DNA from: JAHJSA01 sp038204345
GTDB taxonomy: Bacteria; Actinomycetota; Thermoleophilia; RBG-16-64-13
Reading direction: 5' to 3'
NCBI GenBank assembly: GCA_038204345.1
Contig: JBBRDB010000057.1
Coordinates: 1 to 13,464, forward strand
Length of the DNA: 13,464 bases
The position numbers and the translations under genes are program-made. How positions within the stretch are numbered: the first letter of the stretch is position 1; each line of letters begins with the position of its first letter. Of this stretch, positions 4,204 to 13,122 are shown piece after piece. The notes under the pieces were generated by a model that did no database searches, was not told the origin of the DNA, and saw only the letters and a program-made list of their open reading frames with translations.

Positions 4204-5724
4204 TTAGGCAGAAATCTGGAGCGCAGGTGAATCGGGCAAATGAGGCTGGCCGTCAAGGCCACTTCTGCTGAGGTCGACGTAGGCGTCCACAACAGCGTCG
4301 TCATAGAGCACCCCTCGATGAGAGACGAGCTCTTCTACGGCAACGTCTAGCCCAAGGGCTGCGCGGTAAGGCCGGTGGGACGTCATCGCCTCTACCGTGT
4401 CGGCGACGGCCAGTATCCTTGCCTCAAGGATGATCGCATCACCCCTAAGCCCGGCGGGATAGCCGCTTCCGTCCAAACGTTCATGGTGCTGTAAGACTAT
4501 CTCCGCTACCGGCCAGGGAAACGAGATGGGTCTGAGGATCTCGTGCCCAGTTGCAACGTGACCCTCTACGAGCATGCGCTGCACCACCGACAGAGGCCCT
4601 GGGTTCGAAAGAATCTCGATAGGAACCGAGACTTTGCCCACGTCGTGCAGAAGTGCCGCCACCTGAAGTCCGCGTGTTTGATTGCTGGACAATCCCATCC
4701 TTCGGGCGATAGCCACGCATATCGCCGCCACTCGCTGCTGGTGCCCGGCGGTGTACGGGTCTCGATGTTCCGTGACCGAACTGAGGGCCTGGATGGTGCT
4801 CGCTTCCGATTCCTGCAGCCGTCTCAAGCTGTCGGCCAACTGCTGTTCCGCCGCCTTGCGATCGGAGATGTCCACGTTGCTGGCTCGTCTTCCTAGAAAT
4901 GAGCCATCGCTGTCGAGCACAGGCTGACACCGGTGGGAAACCCACCGGGTATCCCCTGAGCGAGTGACGATTCGAAAATCAGCCAATTCGGGGCAACACG
5001 AGTCTGCTTTCGACAAATGCTTCCGCATGGACTCTCGATCGTCTGGATGAATGACTGCGATCAGGAGGTCAGGACTCACCATGAACTCTTCCGATGAATA
5101 GCCTGTAATAGCCGCCGATGAGGGTGACATCCACACCAGGCGACCGTCAGGTGCCATCCAATACTCCCAGTCGTAGGTGAAATCGGCCACTGTGCGAAAC
5201 TTGAGTTCACTCTGGCGTAGTCGTTCCTCGGCCCGTTGCCGCTCGAAATCGCTGCGCTCGAGCTTCTCATTCTGGTAGCCGATCAATCGTTCCATCTTGT
5301 CCTGGGCCTCGTGCAGCCGAAGGCTCAGAAACCTTGTATCCAAGAGGGCCTGTACGTGCAGAAGGAAGTCGGGGAGGCTAATCGGCTTGACCAGGAAGTC
5401 TTTGGCTCCAGCCTGGAAAGCCCGTTCCTTTGCGTCTTGGCCGGCAGAGCCGCTCACAGCGAGAACCGGCAAAAAGGTGTCTTGAGAAAGCCGTGCACTG
5501 ATCTCGGCAAGGAGTTGAAATCCGTCTAGGCCGGGCATGTTCAGGTCAAGGATCACAAGATCGGGGGAAACGGAGTCTAGGTAGGCTGGGACTTTGGTCG
5601 AATCGCTGATTCCCTGGACCGAGGAGTAGCCGCCCGCCTCCAACGTCCGCACAAGGAGACGCACGATGCTGGACTCATCGTCGACGACCAGAATGCGGGC
5701 TTCGTTCTCGGGGTGGGCAGTCAT
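4204..5724 (-). CDS. Response regulator with PAS and HD-GYP domains, cyclic-di-GMP phosphodiesterase
   Basis: 506 residues. The ATG at 5724 is preferred over a GTG at 5766 because GGAAGGGAAG precedes it and the GTG would sit about at the predicted transcription start. Domains are a receiver (about 9-128: Asp15-Asp16, phospho-acceptor Asp60, Ser91, Lys113), a coiled linker (about 135-172), a PAS domain (about 172-290) and HD-GYP (about 310-490). The HD-GYP signature is complete: GH (327-328), HDVGK (360-364), HHE (413-415) and DGSGYP (418-423), followed by ADTVEAMTSHRPYR (441-454). Such proteins hydrolyse c-di-GMP to pGpG or GMP with a di- or tri-metal centre, usually favouring motility over biofilm. 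Its PAS closely resembles the third PAS of the upstream hybrid kinase. It is last in the cluster, behind a 186-bp gap with its own likely flagellar-type promoter. It is cytosolic, with no membrane segment. Confidence 0.94.
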   Translation of the reverse strand: MTAHPENEARILVVDDESSIVRLLVRTLEAGGYSSVQGISDSTKVPAYLDSVSPDLVILDLNMPGLDGFQLLAEISARLSQDTFLPVLAVSGSAGQDAKERAFQAGAKDFLVKPISLPDFLLHVQALLDTRFLSLRLHEAQDKMERLIGYQNEKLERSDFERQRAEERLRQSELKFRTVADFTYDWEYWMAPDGRLVWMSPSSAAITGYSSEEFMVSPDLLIAVIHPDDRESMRKHLSKADSCCPELADFRIVTRSGDTRWVSHRCQPVLDSDGSFLGRRASNVDISDRKAAEQQLADSLRRLQESEASTIQALSSVTEHRDPYTAGHQQRVAAICVAIARRMGLSSNQTRGLQVAALLHDVGKVSVPIEILSNPGPLSVVQRMLVEGHVATGHEILRPISFPWPVAEIVLQHHERLDGSGYPAGLRGDAIILEARILAVADTVEAMTSHRPYRAALGLDVAVEELVSHRGVLYDDAVVDAYVDLSRSGLDGQPHLPDSPALQISA

Positions 5725-5772
5725 TGCTGGTTCTTCCCTTCCAGATACCGGCGGATGCTCCGGCACTCACCC

Positions 5773-5800
5773 TTATCGGCAGCCTGAGGCGGAGACTGTA
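5773..5800 (-). promoter_or_regulatory. Candidate sigma-28 (FliA/SigD) promoter for the HD-GYP gene
   Basis: On the minus strand, TACAGTCT (5800-5793), 12 bases, then GCCGATAA (5780-5773). The -10 is identical to the E. coli FliA consensus and the -35 agrees with TAAAGTTT at 6 of 8 positions; the spacer is one base over the usual 11. It would start transcription near 5766 and give a leader of about 40 nt before the ATG at 5724. Confidence 0.5.
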
Positions 5801-5873
5801 GTCCGTGGCCTGCTTCGAAGTGACCCGCTCCGCTCAGACGCAGTACTGGGCACTGTGCAGTCTTTGACCGCCA

Positions 5874-5893
5874 TCCCACGGACTTCTGTGGGA
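5874..5893 (-). terminator. Hairpin after the hybrid kinase gene, possible weak terminator or 3' stabiliser
   Basis: TCCCAC (5874-5879) and GTGGGA (5888-5893) form a perfect 6-bp stem with an 8-base loop, beginning 18 bases after the kinase stop codon. No T-tract follows on the minus strand, so it is not a canonical intrinsic terminator. It may separate the kinase transcript from the HD-GYP gene. Confidence 0.35.
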
Positions 5894-5910
5894 CAAGCTA
5901 CTGCGGAAGC

Positions 5911-8900
5911 CTACGCACCTCTCAGAGATTGTCCCAAGACCTCACGCACCTTGGCGGCAAGGGCCGCCGGGGTGAAGGGTTTCTCCAGGAAGTTGACTCC
6001 CCGGTCAAGCCGGCCGGCATGGACAATGGCATTGCGGGTGTAACCAGACATGAAGAGAACCGGCAGGTCGGGCCTAGAGGAATGCACGACATCGGCCACA
6101 TCCTTGCCCTGGATGCCGCCGGGTAAGACCAGATCCGTCACCAGAAGATCGAGCCGGAGATCCATATCGGCCACTATCTCCAGGGCTTCCTGGCCGGTCT
6201 CCGCCCCAAAGACGCGATAGCCAAGGTCGCCAAGCACACGTGCGACCAGGGTCCGGATGGCCGACTCGTCTTCCACCACGAGGACGGTCTCCTCACCCCG
6301 CGTCGGTACCGACACATCTGTGGCGGCGCTCTCCTCTGCGTGGGCGGGCGCGCCCACCCGGGGGAGGTAGATCTTGAAGCTGGTGCCTTTGCCTGGCTCG
6401 CTGTAGACGAAGATGCTCCCACCGCTCTGCTTCACGATTCCGTAGACCATGGCAAGACCCAGGCCAGTGCCTTCCCCTGGAGCTTTGGTCGTGAAGAAGG
6501 GCTCGAAGATATGCTTGAGGACGGTTTCGTCCATACCTACCCCATTGTCCGAGACGGAGAGCATGACACAGCTGCCGGGGGAAGCATCGGGGTGGGTGCG
6601 GCAGTACTCGTCGTCCAACGCGACATTCGATGTTTCCAAGGTTAGCCGGCCTCCGACGGGCATGGCGTCTCGAGCATTTACGGCCAGATTCATGAGGAGC
6701 TGCTCAAATTGGTGCAAGTCTGCTTCCACCAGATCCAGGTCGGATCCCTGCAGAGTGGCCAGGTCGATGTTCTCCCCCAGAGTGCGGCGCAACAGGGGCT
6801 CCATCCCGGTAAGGACCTCGTTGAGCGATATCACAATTGGGCGCATGGGCTGGCGGCGGGAGAACGCTAGGATTTGCCTGGTGAGGGCCCCGGCCCGCTC
6901 CGCGGCGTGCCTGATCTCCAGTACGTCCTCGCGGGCCGGAGAATCCGAGATGTCCTCGCTCGCGAGCACGAGGTCGCTGTAACCAAGGATCGCGGTGAGC
7001 AGGTTGTTGAAGTCGTGCGCGATGCCCCCAGCCAGTTGACCCACCGCTTCCATCTTCTGCGATTGGCGCAGTTGCTCCTCTGTCTTCCGCCGCTCGGTCT
7101 CGTCGGTGAAGACTGTTGTGAAGTAGCCACTTTCAAAGCTGGTGACGGCCACATGCAGCCGCATAGAAAGCGGAGCGAAATCGATCTCGAATGTCTCCGG
7201 ACTGCCCGTGGCGGCCACACGGCCGAAGATCTCAAAGAGCTCTGGAGAGGCTTCCCTGATGGTCGGAATGACCTCGGTGGCCTTCTTGCCGACAACGTCG
7301 CCGAGGCCGGTAATATCGTTGAAGGCCTCGTTCACAGTCAGGTACACCCAGTCTTCTGGTCTGCCCTCATCGTCGTAGAGCATGCGACAGTAGGCAAAGC
7401 CCACCAGCATCGTGTCCAAGAGGGTGCGGTAACGTAGCTCGCTCTTCTCAAGGGCCTCCTGGGCGAGTTTCTCCTCGGTGATGTCGCGGTTGCTCGCGTG
7501 CCGACCTCGCCAAACTCCTTCATCATCGACCACTGGCTGACAGAGGTGATCGATCCAGCGGACTTCCCCCGCGCGTGTCGCGATCCTGTATTCAGCCCGA
7601 TGACTTGCCCCGGCCTTCGTCTTGCCGAAGTGGAAGGACTCGCGCTCGCGATCTTCAGGATGAATGATCTCGGCCAAGAGGCTGGGGCGCTCGAGGAAGT
7701 CCTCCGCCCGATATCCAGTGATTCTTTCCGCCGAAGGCGAGCAGTAGATGATCTCGCCCTTCGATCCCACCCAATATGTCCAGTCGCTGGCGGCATTGGC
7801 GACTGTTCGGAATTTCAACTCGCTCTCGCTGAGATCCTTCTTCGCTCGCTCACGATCGGTGATGTCGCGTACGAAAGCGCAATTGAGTTCCTGGTCCTCG
7901 AACGCGACGTAATTGAGCATCACATCGACCGGAAAGACCTTCCCGTCTTTCGTCCTATGAACTGCTTCGAACGAAAACGTGCCCTCGACCTTGACGCGCT
8001 CCCAGTTTGTCGACCATTGATCGGAAGAGAGGGACGGGTCCAAGTCGAAGATGGTCATGGTCAAAAGTTCGTCTCGCCCGTATCCAAGACTCTTAGATAA
8101 CGACTCGTTTGCCGCAACAAGGCGGCCGTCAGAATTCGACCAGAAGATCGAATCGGCAGCGTGATCCACCGAGAACTGAGTGAGCCTCAGAGAAGACTCC
8201 GCCTGTTTGCGAGCCGTAATGTCGCTGACGACGTGAGTGGCGCCGGCCCAAAGACCAGCGGAGTCTACGATCGGATCCACGACCACTTCCAGCCAAACGT
8301 CGCCCCTGTGCAGTTCGGCGGTCTCGCGATGGAGGCTCTTCTGTGCCCGCCGGGTGGGGGACTCGGCGACGTCGCACTCTCCGCCGTGAACGATCTCCCA
8401 GGAGTACCGGCCGATGATCTCGTTGCCGGTGCTGCCGAAAAAGCGTTCCGTGGGCTTGTTCGCGCGGATTACGCGGCCCTCCTTATCCAAGACCCAGATG
8501 GCGCTTGCCGAAGTGTCGAACGTCTGTTGCCACTCCCTCGCGCTCTGGGCCGCCTTCTTCTCGCTACGCTTACGCTGCTCGATCTCCGCTTTCAGGGTGG
8601 CAGTGCGCTCAGCGACCCGCACTTCGAGCCGCTGGGTAAGGGCCTGTAGGTCGTCACGGGTACGCGCCAACTCCGCATTCTGATGGACTGCGTCCTCGTA
8701 GTTTGAGACGAGCAGATCGAGGATCTGCATCCGGTCGGCATTGATCGAGAATTGCTGACCTTCGTAGAGGATGTCAATGGCCGGTTCGTCACCGTTGTCA
8801 CCGCGCGCCTCTCGGACCGCGAGAAGATTGCCGATGCGATTGCTGAGATTGCGATCGTTAATAGGCTTGCGGATGAAATGGGTCGCTCCCGCTTCGAGCC

Positions 8901-9735
8901 CAGCGATCAGGTCCTGCGGATCCGCGAGAGCGCTCACCAGGACGACGGGCATGTCGCGCAGCTTCTCGTCCGCTCGGATGGCCCTGCACAACTCGTAACC
9001 ATCCATCTCCGGCATGATGACGTCAGAGATCACTAAGTCGATAGGGTTCGCACGACAAGCTTCGAGGCCTTCTCTGCCGTTGGCGGCGCTGACGACTTCA
9101 CAACCGCAGTTCGTGAGCACGGACCGGAGCCTCTCAGCTTCGGTTGGGCTGTCCTCGATAACCAGGACGCGCGACCCGGTGATAGCCTCGCCCAAAAGGC
9201 TCGGGGCCAGGCAGAGGGCATCGTCGAACGCCGACAGAAGGGCGTCGAGTAATTGTAGACGTTCCTGGCCGAGGTAGTAATCCTTATCGCGGAAGCGGAT
9301 GGTCAGCCCCGCCTCTGAGCCGGCGGTCCTTCGCAACTGCGCCGTGCCGAGGATATTGCGGATGCGAGCCAGGAGATATCCAGCCTCGAACGGCTTGCGC
9401 AGGAAGTTGTCGGCTCCCGATTCAAGTCCGCGTATAACGTCCAGCGGATCGCTGAGTGATGTGAGGAGTATCACGGGCAGGCGTCTCAGCTTCTTGTCCT
9501 CGCGCAATGCTTTGCTGAGCTCGTAGCCGTCCATCTCAGGCATCACGATATCCGTGATCACCAGATCTATCGCGTTTGCCCTGGCTGCCTCGAGTCCCTC
9601 CCTGCCGTTAGCGGCGGCAATGACTTCGAGCCCGGCATCTTCAAGGACGAACCTCAGTTCCTCGAGTTGGGTGGGACTGTCCTCGACCACAAGGACGCGT
9701 GCCCTCCCGCTTTTCGGTCCCCAAAACTCGTCCAT
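5911..9735 (-). CDS. Hybrid sensor histidine kinase: REC-REC-PAS-PAS-PAS-PAS-HisKA-HATPase-REC
   Basis: 1274 residues. The ATG at 9735 is preceded by AGGAG at good spacing and lies 10 bp after the cheB stop. It has receiver 1 (about 12-130; Asp19, Asp62, Thr92, Lys114) and receiver 2 (about 188-305; Asp195, Asp238, Ser268, Lys290), both with complete active sites and each followed by a similar linker. A coiled coil (about 350-400) leads to four PAS domains (about 400-510, 520-630, 640-760, 768-885). The HisKA domain has phospho-acceptor His907 in GGIAHDFNNLL. The HATPase_c domain has N-box NARDAM (1020-1025), DNGVGMD (1063-1069) and GEGTGLGLAMV (1087-1097). Receiver 3 has Asp1201 and Lys1252. 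There is no transmembrane segment, so it senses cytoplasmic signals or receives phosphate or contacts through its N-terminal receivers. No Hpt domain is present; CheA's P1 or an unseen protein could complete a relay (inference). Its position after cheA-cheB suggests it processes chemosensory output. Confidence 0.95.
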   Translation of the reverse strand: MDEFWGPKSGRARVLVVEDSPTQLEELRFVLEDAGLEVIAAANGREGLEAARANAIDLVITDIVMPEMDGYELSKALREDKKLRRLPVILLTSLSDPLDVIRGLESGADNFLRKPFEAGYLLARIRNILGTAQLRRTAGSEAGLTIRFRDKDYYLGQERLQLLDALLSAFDDALCLAPSLLGEAITGSRVLVIEDSPTEAERLRSVLTNCGCEVVSAANGREGLEACRANPIDLVISDVIMPEMDGYELCRAIRADEKLRDMPVVLVSALADPQDLIAGLEAGATHFIRKPINDRNLSNRIGNLLAVREARGDNGDEPAIDILYEGQQFSINADRMQILDLLVSNYEDAVHQNAELARTRDDLQALTQRLEVRVAERTATLKAEIEQRKRSEKKAAQSAREWQQTFDTSASAIWVLDKEGRVIRANKPTERFFGSTGNEIIGRYSWEIVHGGECDVAESPTRRAQKSLHRETAELHRGDVWLEVVVDPIVDSAGLWAGATHVVSDITARKQAESSLRLTQFSVDHAADSIFWSNSDGRLVAANESLSKSLGYGRDELLTMTIFDLDPSLSSDQWSTNWERVKVEGTFSFEAVHRTKDGKVFPVDVMLNYVAFEDQELNCAFVRDITDRERAKKDLSESELKFRTVANAASDWTYWVGSKGEIIYCSPSAERITGYRAEDFLERPSLLAEIIHPEDRERESFHFGKTKAGASHRAEYRIATRAGEVRWIDHLCQPVVDDEGVWRGRHASNRDITEEKLAQEALEKSELRYRTLLDTMLVGFAYCRMLYDDEGRPEDWVYLTVNEAFNDITGLGDVVGKKATEVIPTIREASPELFEIFGRVAATGSPETFEIDFAPLSMRLHVAVTSFESGYFTTVFTDETERRKTEEQLRQSQKMEAVGQLAGGIAHDFNNLLTAILGYSDLVLASEDISDSPAREDVLEIRHAAERAGALTRQILAFSRRQPMRPIVISLNEVLTGMEPLLRRTLGENIDLATLQGSDLDLVEADLHQFEQLLMNLAVNARDAMPVGGRLTLETSNVALDDEYCRTHPDASPGSCVMLSVSDNGVGMDETVLKHIFEPFFTTKAPGEGTGLGLAMVYGIVKQSGGSIFVYSEPGKGTSFKIYLPRVGAPAHAEESAATDVSVPTRGEETVLVVEDESAIRTLVARVLGDLGYRVFGAETGQEALEIVADMDLRLDLLVTDLVLPGGIQGKDVADVVHSSRPDLPVLFMSGYTRNAIVHAGRLDRGVNFLEKPFTPAALAAKVREVLGQSLRGA

Positions 9736-9745
9736 CGGTGTGCTC

Positions 9746-10807
9746 CTAACTCGTACGGGGTAGTACCAGGGAAACCAAGAACTCGCCGATTTGTTTCGGC
9801 GAAAGCACGAAGCGGGCCGCGCCCAGCTTGATGGCCTCAGCCGGCATGCCGAACACTACGCTGCTTTCTTCGTCTTGTGCGACCGTCACTGCGCCCCGGG
9901 CGGCCATCGCTTTCAGTTCGCAGGCGCCATCTCGGCCCATGCCCGTAAGAAGCACCCCCACCGCGCGCGACCCATAGCGCAAGTCCACCGAACGAAACAG
10001 GGCCGCCACAGACGGTCGCAGGCCTCGCACAGGCTCATCGTGGGTCGTCTGCAGCTCACCGCGGGAACCAACCCGCAGATGACAGTCGTCGGGGGCGACG
10101 TAGACGCGGCCAGGACGCGGGATCTGCCCACCCTCCGCCACGTGTACCGGGAGTCTGCAAGTCGTGGCGAGCCAGGATGCGAATCCCGGGGTAAAGCCGG
10201 TCGCTATGTGTTGAACCACGAGAACGGGCACGGGAAAGGTCGCGGGCAGTCCACCAAGGATCTCTGCGAGAGCCGGCGGGCCGCCCGTGGAAGCCCCTAT
10301 GGCAACGACCGCGACGTCTTGGTGCACGTTGTCGAGGGACACGGGCGGCACATCCGCCACGCCCATACCTGGGACGATATGCTTGACTTGATCCCGTCGC
10401 CGAACCACTTTGATCTCGGACATCAACTTGAGAGTTTGGATCACGGCGGCCGCTTCGACATCGGCATCCGGACCGCCGAACCCCTTGGGCTTCTTTACCG
10501 CAGCCAGAGCGCCCGCCCTCAGGCTGTCCATGGCCGTGTTCACTCCATTGAACTGCGTGCTGCCCGTACACACGACGACGGGGACCGGGTTGGTCGACAT
10601 GATTCGCCGAATCGTCTGGTAGCCGTCGATGCCCGGCATGTGGATATCCATGAGGATCACGTCTGGTCGCTTCTCAGCCACGAATTCGAGCGCGGCTTCC
10701 CCGCTTGCGGCGGTGCCCACGACCCGAATGTCTGGATCCGCCTCGAGTATGAACACGAGGTAGTCGCGCAGCGCCGACGAATCTTCGACCACCAGTACGT
10801 CGATCAT
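9746..10807 (-). CDS. cheB: Chemotaxis response regulator protein-glutamate methylesterase CheB
   Basis: 353 residues, a standard CheB length. The ATG at 10807 was chosen because GGGGGAG lies about 9 bases upstream and the receiver begins at once (MIDVLVVEDS); an upstream in-frame opening to 10888 overlaps cheA. The receiver spans about 1-125, with Glu8-Asp9, phospho-acceptor Asp54, Thr81 and Lys105. The linker is about 126-163. The methylesterase domain is about 164-350, with the catalytic triad Ser173 (GASTGG), His200 (VVQH) and Asp293 (GMGRDG). CheB, activated by phosphate from CheA, removes methyl groups from and deamidates receptor glutamate/glutamine side chains, resetting receptor activity. 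It is 22 bp after cheA and 10 bp before the hybrid kinase, so probably co-transcribed. No cheR methyltransferase is visible; one is expected nearby, outside the window. Confidence 0.96.
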   Translation of the reverse strand: MIDVLVVEDSSALRDYLVFILEADPDIRVVGTAASGEAALEFVAEKRPDVILMDIHMPGIDGYQTIRRIMSTNPVPVVVCTGSTQFNGVNTAMDSLRAGALAAVKKPKGFGGPDADVEAAAVIQTLKLMSEIKVVRRRDQVKHIVPGMGVADVPPVSLDNVHQDVAVVAIGASTGGPPALAEILGGLPATFPVPVLVVQHIATGFTPGFASWLATTCRLPVHVAEGGQIPRPGRVYVAPDDCHLRVGSRGELQTTHDEPVRGLRPSVAALFRSVDLRYGSRAVGVLLTGMGRDGACELKAMAARGAVTVAQDEESSVVFGMPAEAIKLGAARFVLSPKQIGEFLVSLVLPRTS

Positions 10808-10829
10808 GTCGACGCTCCCCCGTCTCGGC

Positions 10830-13070
10830 TCACAACAGTCGCCGGACGATCTCGAGCAGATTGCTCTGATCGAAGTCGGTCTTGACAATATAGGCGTTCG
10901 CGCCGACTTCGATGCCGTATTCGCGGTCCTCCCGCGAATCCAGCGCCGTCACCAGTACGACCGGCAGTTCCTTGAGCTTCTGGTCGGCGCGGATCCGTGC
11001 CGTCAGCTCGAAGCCGTTCATGCGGGGCATATCCACGTCGGTCACCACGAGATCGAAGGAATCGTTCTTGAGCTTGGTGTATGCATCCATGCCGTCCACG
11101 GCGACCACCACTTCATGCCCCCCACTCTCGAGAATGCTTTTCACCAGCGTCCGAGCAGTGATCGAGTCCTCGGCAATGAGAATGCGCGCGGCACGTCTGG
11201 AGTGAGCATCCGCCACATCCTCCCTCGGTCCAGTAGCCCGAACCATACTCGCGCTCTCCACGAGGTCGACAACATTGAGGATCGGAACGACCCCGCCACT
11301 GCCCGAGACACTCACGCCCGACACATTGCGCACCCTGGTCAGCTGTGCCCCCAGACCCTTGGCCACGACCTCCTCCTCACCCAGCACCTCGTCGACCAGA
11401 AACGCTACCTGGCGACCGGCAGCGCGAACCATCACCCAAGGTCGAGCCCCCCCGTTTGTCCGCCGATCAGGCCCCGAGAGCTCGAGGACATTTCGAAGAC
11501 TGACCAAGGACACCGGGCGCTCGTCAAGCACCAGGGTCTCGCGGTTCTCGACAGTCCTGACCTTCTCTGGCTTGACCCGACCCACACAGACCACGTTGGC
11601 AGTCGGGATGACAAAACGGCTCCCGCCGGCCTCGACGAAAACTCCTCGGAAGGTCGCGAGGGACACCGGGGCCAGTAACTGAAACACGGTGCCGGCCCCG
11701 GGGATGAAATTCACGATGACCGACCCGCCCAGCCCGTCCACTTTATCGCGCACGATCGCCAAGCCGAGACCCCTACCCGATAAGTCGGTGATGATGGGAC
11801 TCGTGGTCAATCCGGAGTGAAACACGAGTCCGGAGATCTCAGCCTCGGTCAATTCGACGGCGCGGTCGGCCCCGATGATTCCCAGGCGGACGGCGCTCTC
11901 TTTGATCAGGTCCGTGTCGATCCCGGAGCCGTCGTCCGCCACCGTGAGTCGGATCCGGCGCCCCTCGACCTGCTCCGCCGAGATACTGATGATTCCCCGG
12001 CTAGGCTTACCTAGCGCGCGTCGCACATCCGGCGCTTCGATACCGTGGTCGACGCAGTTGCGCAGCAAGTGGATAAGCGGATCCTTGAGTTCGTCCAGGA
12101 CCCGGCGATCGATCTCCACATCCTCCCCACTGATGACGACCTCGGCTTCCTTTCCCTGCTCTCGCGCCAGCTCGCGGACTATCATCGGCAAGGGGTCCAA
12201 AAGCCGCGAACAGGGGAGCAAAAGGACGTCCCTCAAGTCTTCGAGTAATCTTTCGGCGACTGAACCCAGTGAGAGCGCGTCCCGCCGAGCCAGGCCGGCC
12301 AACCTCCGCAGGGAGTTCTCGATGGCGCGCGTGTGCAGCACCTCGGACTCCAGCAGCGCGAACACGTCGGCCGTTCCTTCGCTACTTCGGCTGAGACGCG
12401 CGACCTGACGGACACGCCGTCGGTCCCAGCCCGCGATATCGCGGGCTAGAGCCCGAATTTCGAGGGCGCGCCCGAGCGCATTTATCTTAACGCCCGTCAG
12501 CTCCTCGGCTTCAAGCAGAATAGCCCCGAGCTTTTGAGCCGAAACGCGCACCGTGTCAGAAACGACCTTGGGCGAAGCGACCGCGCCCAGATCCTCAGGA
12601 GGGTCGGCCTGCGGGGGCGCAGGCGGCCTGACCGCCGCTGGGGCGCCGGCTTCATCCGCTCCTCCCTGAACGATGGCGATGAGAGCAGCGAGCGCTTGTT
12701 GCTGCGCTCCGTCCCCCCCGGGGGACGCCGGAATACCGGGAGAGTCGCACAAGGTGGCAAGAACCCCGAGAGCGGAATGGACAGAATCGAGATTCTCCGC
12801 AGATAGAAAGAGCTCCTTGCGCTTGATAGCAGCGAAGATGCTCTCAAGCTCCCCGCAGAGAGCCTCCGCGCCGTCCAGGCTTACTGACCTCGCGGCTCCC
12901 TTGAGCGAATGAGCATTCCTGAAGACCTGTTCGACGATCGCGGCACGCTCTGCGTCGTCGCCATTTTCGAGCGTGATGAGGCTGGAGGTCATGCCGGCAA
13001 TGTGCTCGGCCGCCTCCACCCGGAATGTCTCGCGCAGCCGGGCCAGGAACCTTTCCTTCTTGTCGTCCAC
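10830..13070 (-). CDS. cheA: CheA-type chemosensory histidine kinase with C-terminal receiver (FrzE-like architecture)
   Basis: 746 residues from a GTG at 13070 with AGGATAGG about 10 bases upstream. P1/Hpt covers about 5-135, with phospho-acceptor His54 in NAHSLKG. A short Ala/Pro-rich linker (about 136-168) replaces the P2 domain that binds CheY/CheB in classical CheA. The P3 dimerisation region is about 170-290. The P4 kinase core is about 325-465, with HLLRNCVDHGIE (334-345), DDGSGID (379-385) and GRGLGLAIV (432-440). The P5/CheW-like domain is about 465-605. The receiver is about 628-746, with Glu634-Asp635, Asp678, Thr708 and Lys730. CheA autophosphorylates in receptor-CheW arrays. A fused receiver, as in Myxococcus FrzE, may act as phosphate sink or internal output. 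The upstream receptor gene ends 52 bp before it and cheB follows 22 bp later. The P5 domain could dock to the receptor via an unseen CheW. Confidence 0.95.
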   Translation of the reverse strand: MDDKKERFLARLRETFRVEAAEHIAGMTSSLITLENGDDAERAAIVEQVFRNAHSLKGAARSVSLDGAEALCGELESIFAAIKRKELFLSAENLDSVHSALGVLATLCDSPGIPASPGGDGAQQQALAALIAIVQGGADEAGAPAAVRPPAPPQADPPEDLGAVASPKVVSDTVRVSAQKLGAILLEAEELTGVKINALGRALEIRALARDIAGWDRRRVRQVARLSRSSEGTADVFALLESEVLHTRAIENSLRRLAGLARRDALSLGSVAERLLEDLRDVLLLPCSRLLDPLPMIVRELAREQGKEAEVVISGEDVEIDRRVLDELKDPLIHLLRNCVDHGIEAPDVRRALGKPSRGIISISAEQVEGRRIRLTVADDGSGIDTDLIKESAVRLGIIGADRAVELTEAEISGLVFHSGLTTSPIITDLSGRGLGLAIVRDKVDGLGGSVIVNFIPGAGTVFQLLAPVSLATFRGVFVEAGGSRFVIPTANVVCVGRVKPEKVRTVENRETLVLDERPVSLVSLRNVLELSGPDRRTNGGARPWVMVRAAGRQVAFLVDEVLGEEEVVAKGLGAQLTRVRNVSGVSVSGSGGVVPILNVVDLVESASMVRATGPREDVADAHSRRAARILIAEDSITARTLVKSILESGGHEVVVAVDGMDAYTKLKNDSFDLVVTDVDMPRMNGFELTARIRADQKLKELPVVLVTALDSREDREYGIEVGANAYIVKTDFDQSNLLEIVRRLL

Positions 13071-13122
13071 GCGATCAGCCTATCCTGCCGTCAGGCGCCA
13101 ACGCCATTCCTTGAGAGCCGCT

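Noticed and set aside
4203..4209. GTTAGGC as a third attC R' box
   Set aside because: No paired RYYYAAC or inner boxes are found within a plausible distance upstream, and the heptamer overlaps the stop codon of the HD-GYP gene. Such a 7-mer is expected by chance.
9791..10885. 364-codon plus-strand open frame antisense to cheB
   Set aside because: It exists only because GC-rich codon bias keeps the antisense frame open. It is rich in His, Arg and Asp, has no domain, and opposes an intact CheB with full catalytic residues.
10806..11678. 290-codon plus-strand frame antisense to cheA
   Set aside because: Shadow of the CheA coding frame, with no recognisable protein features.
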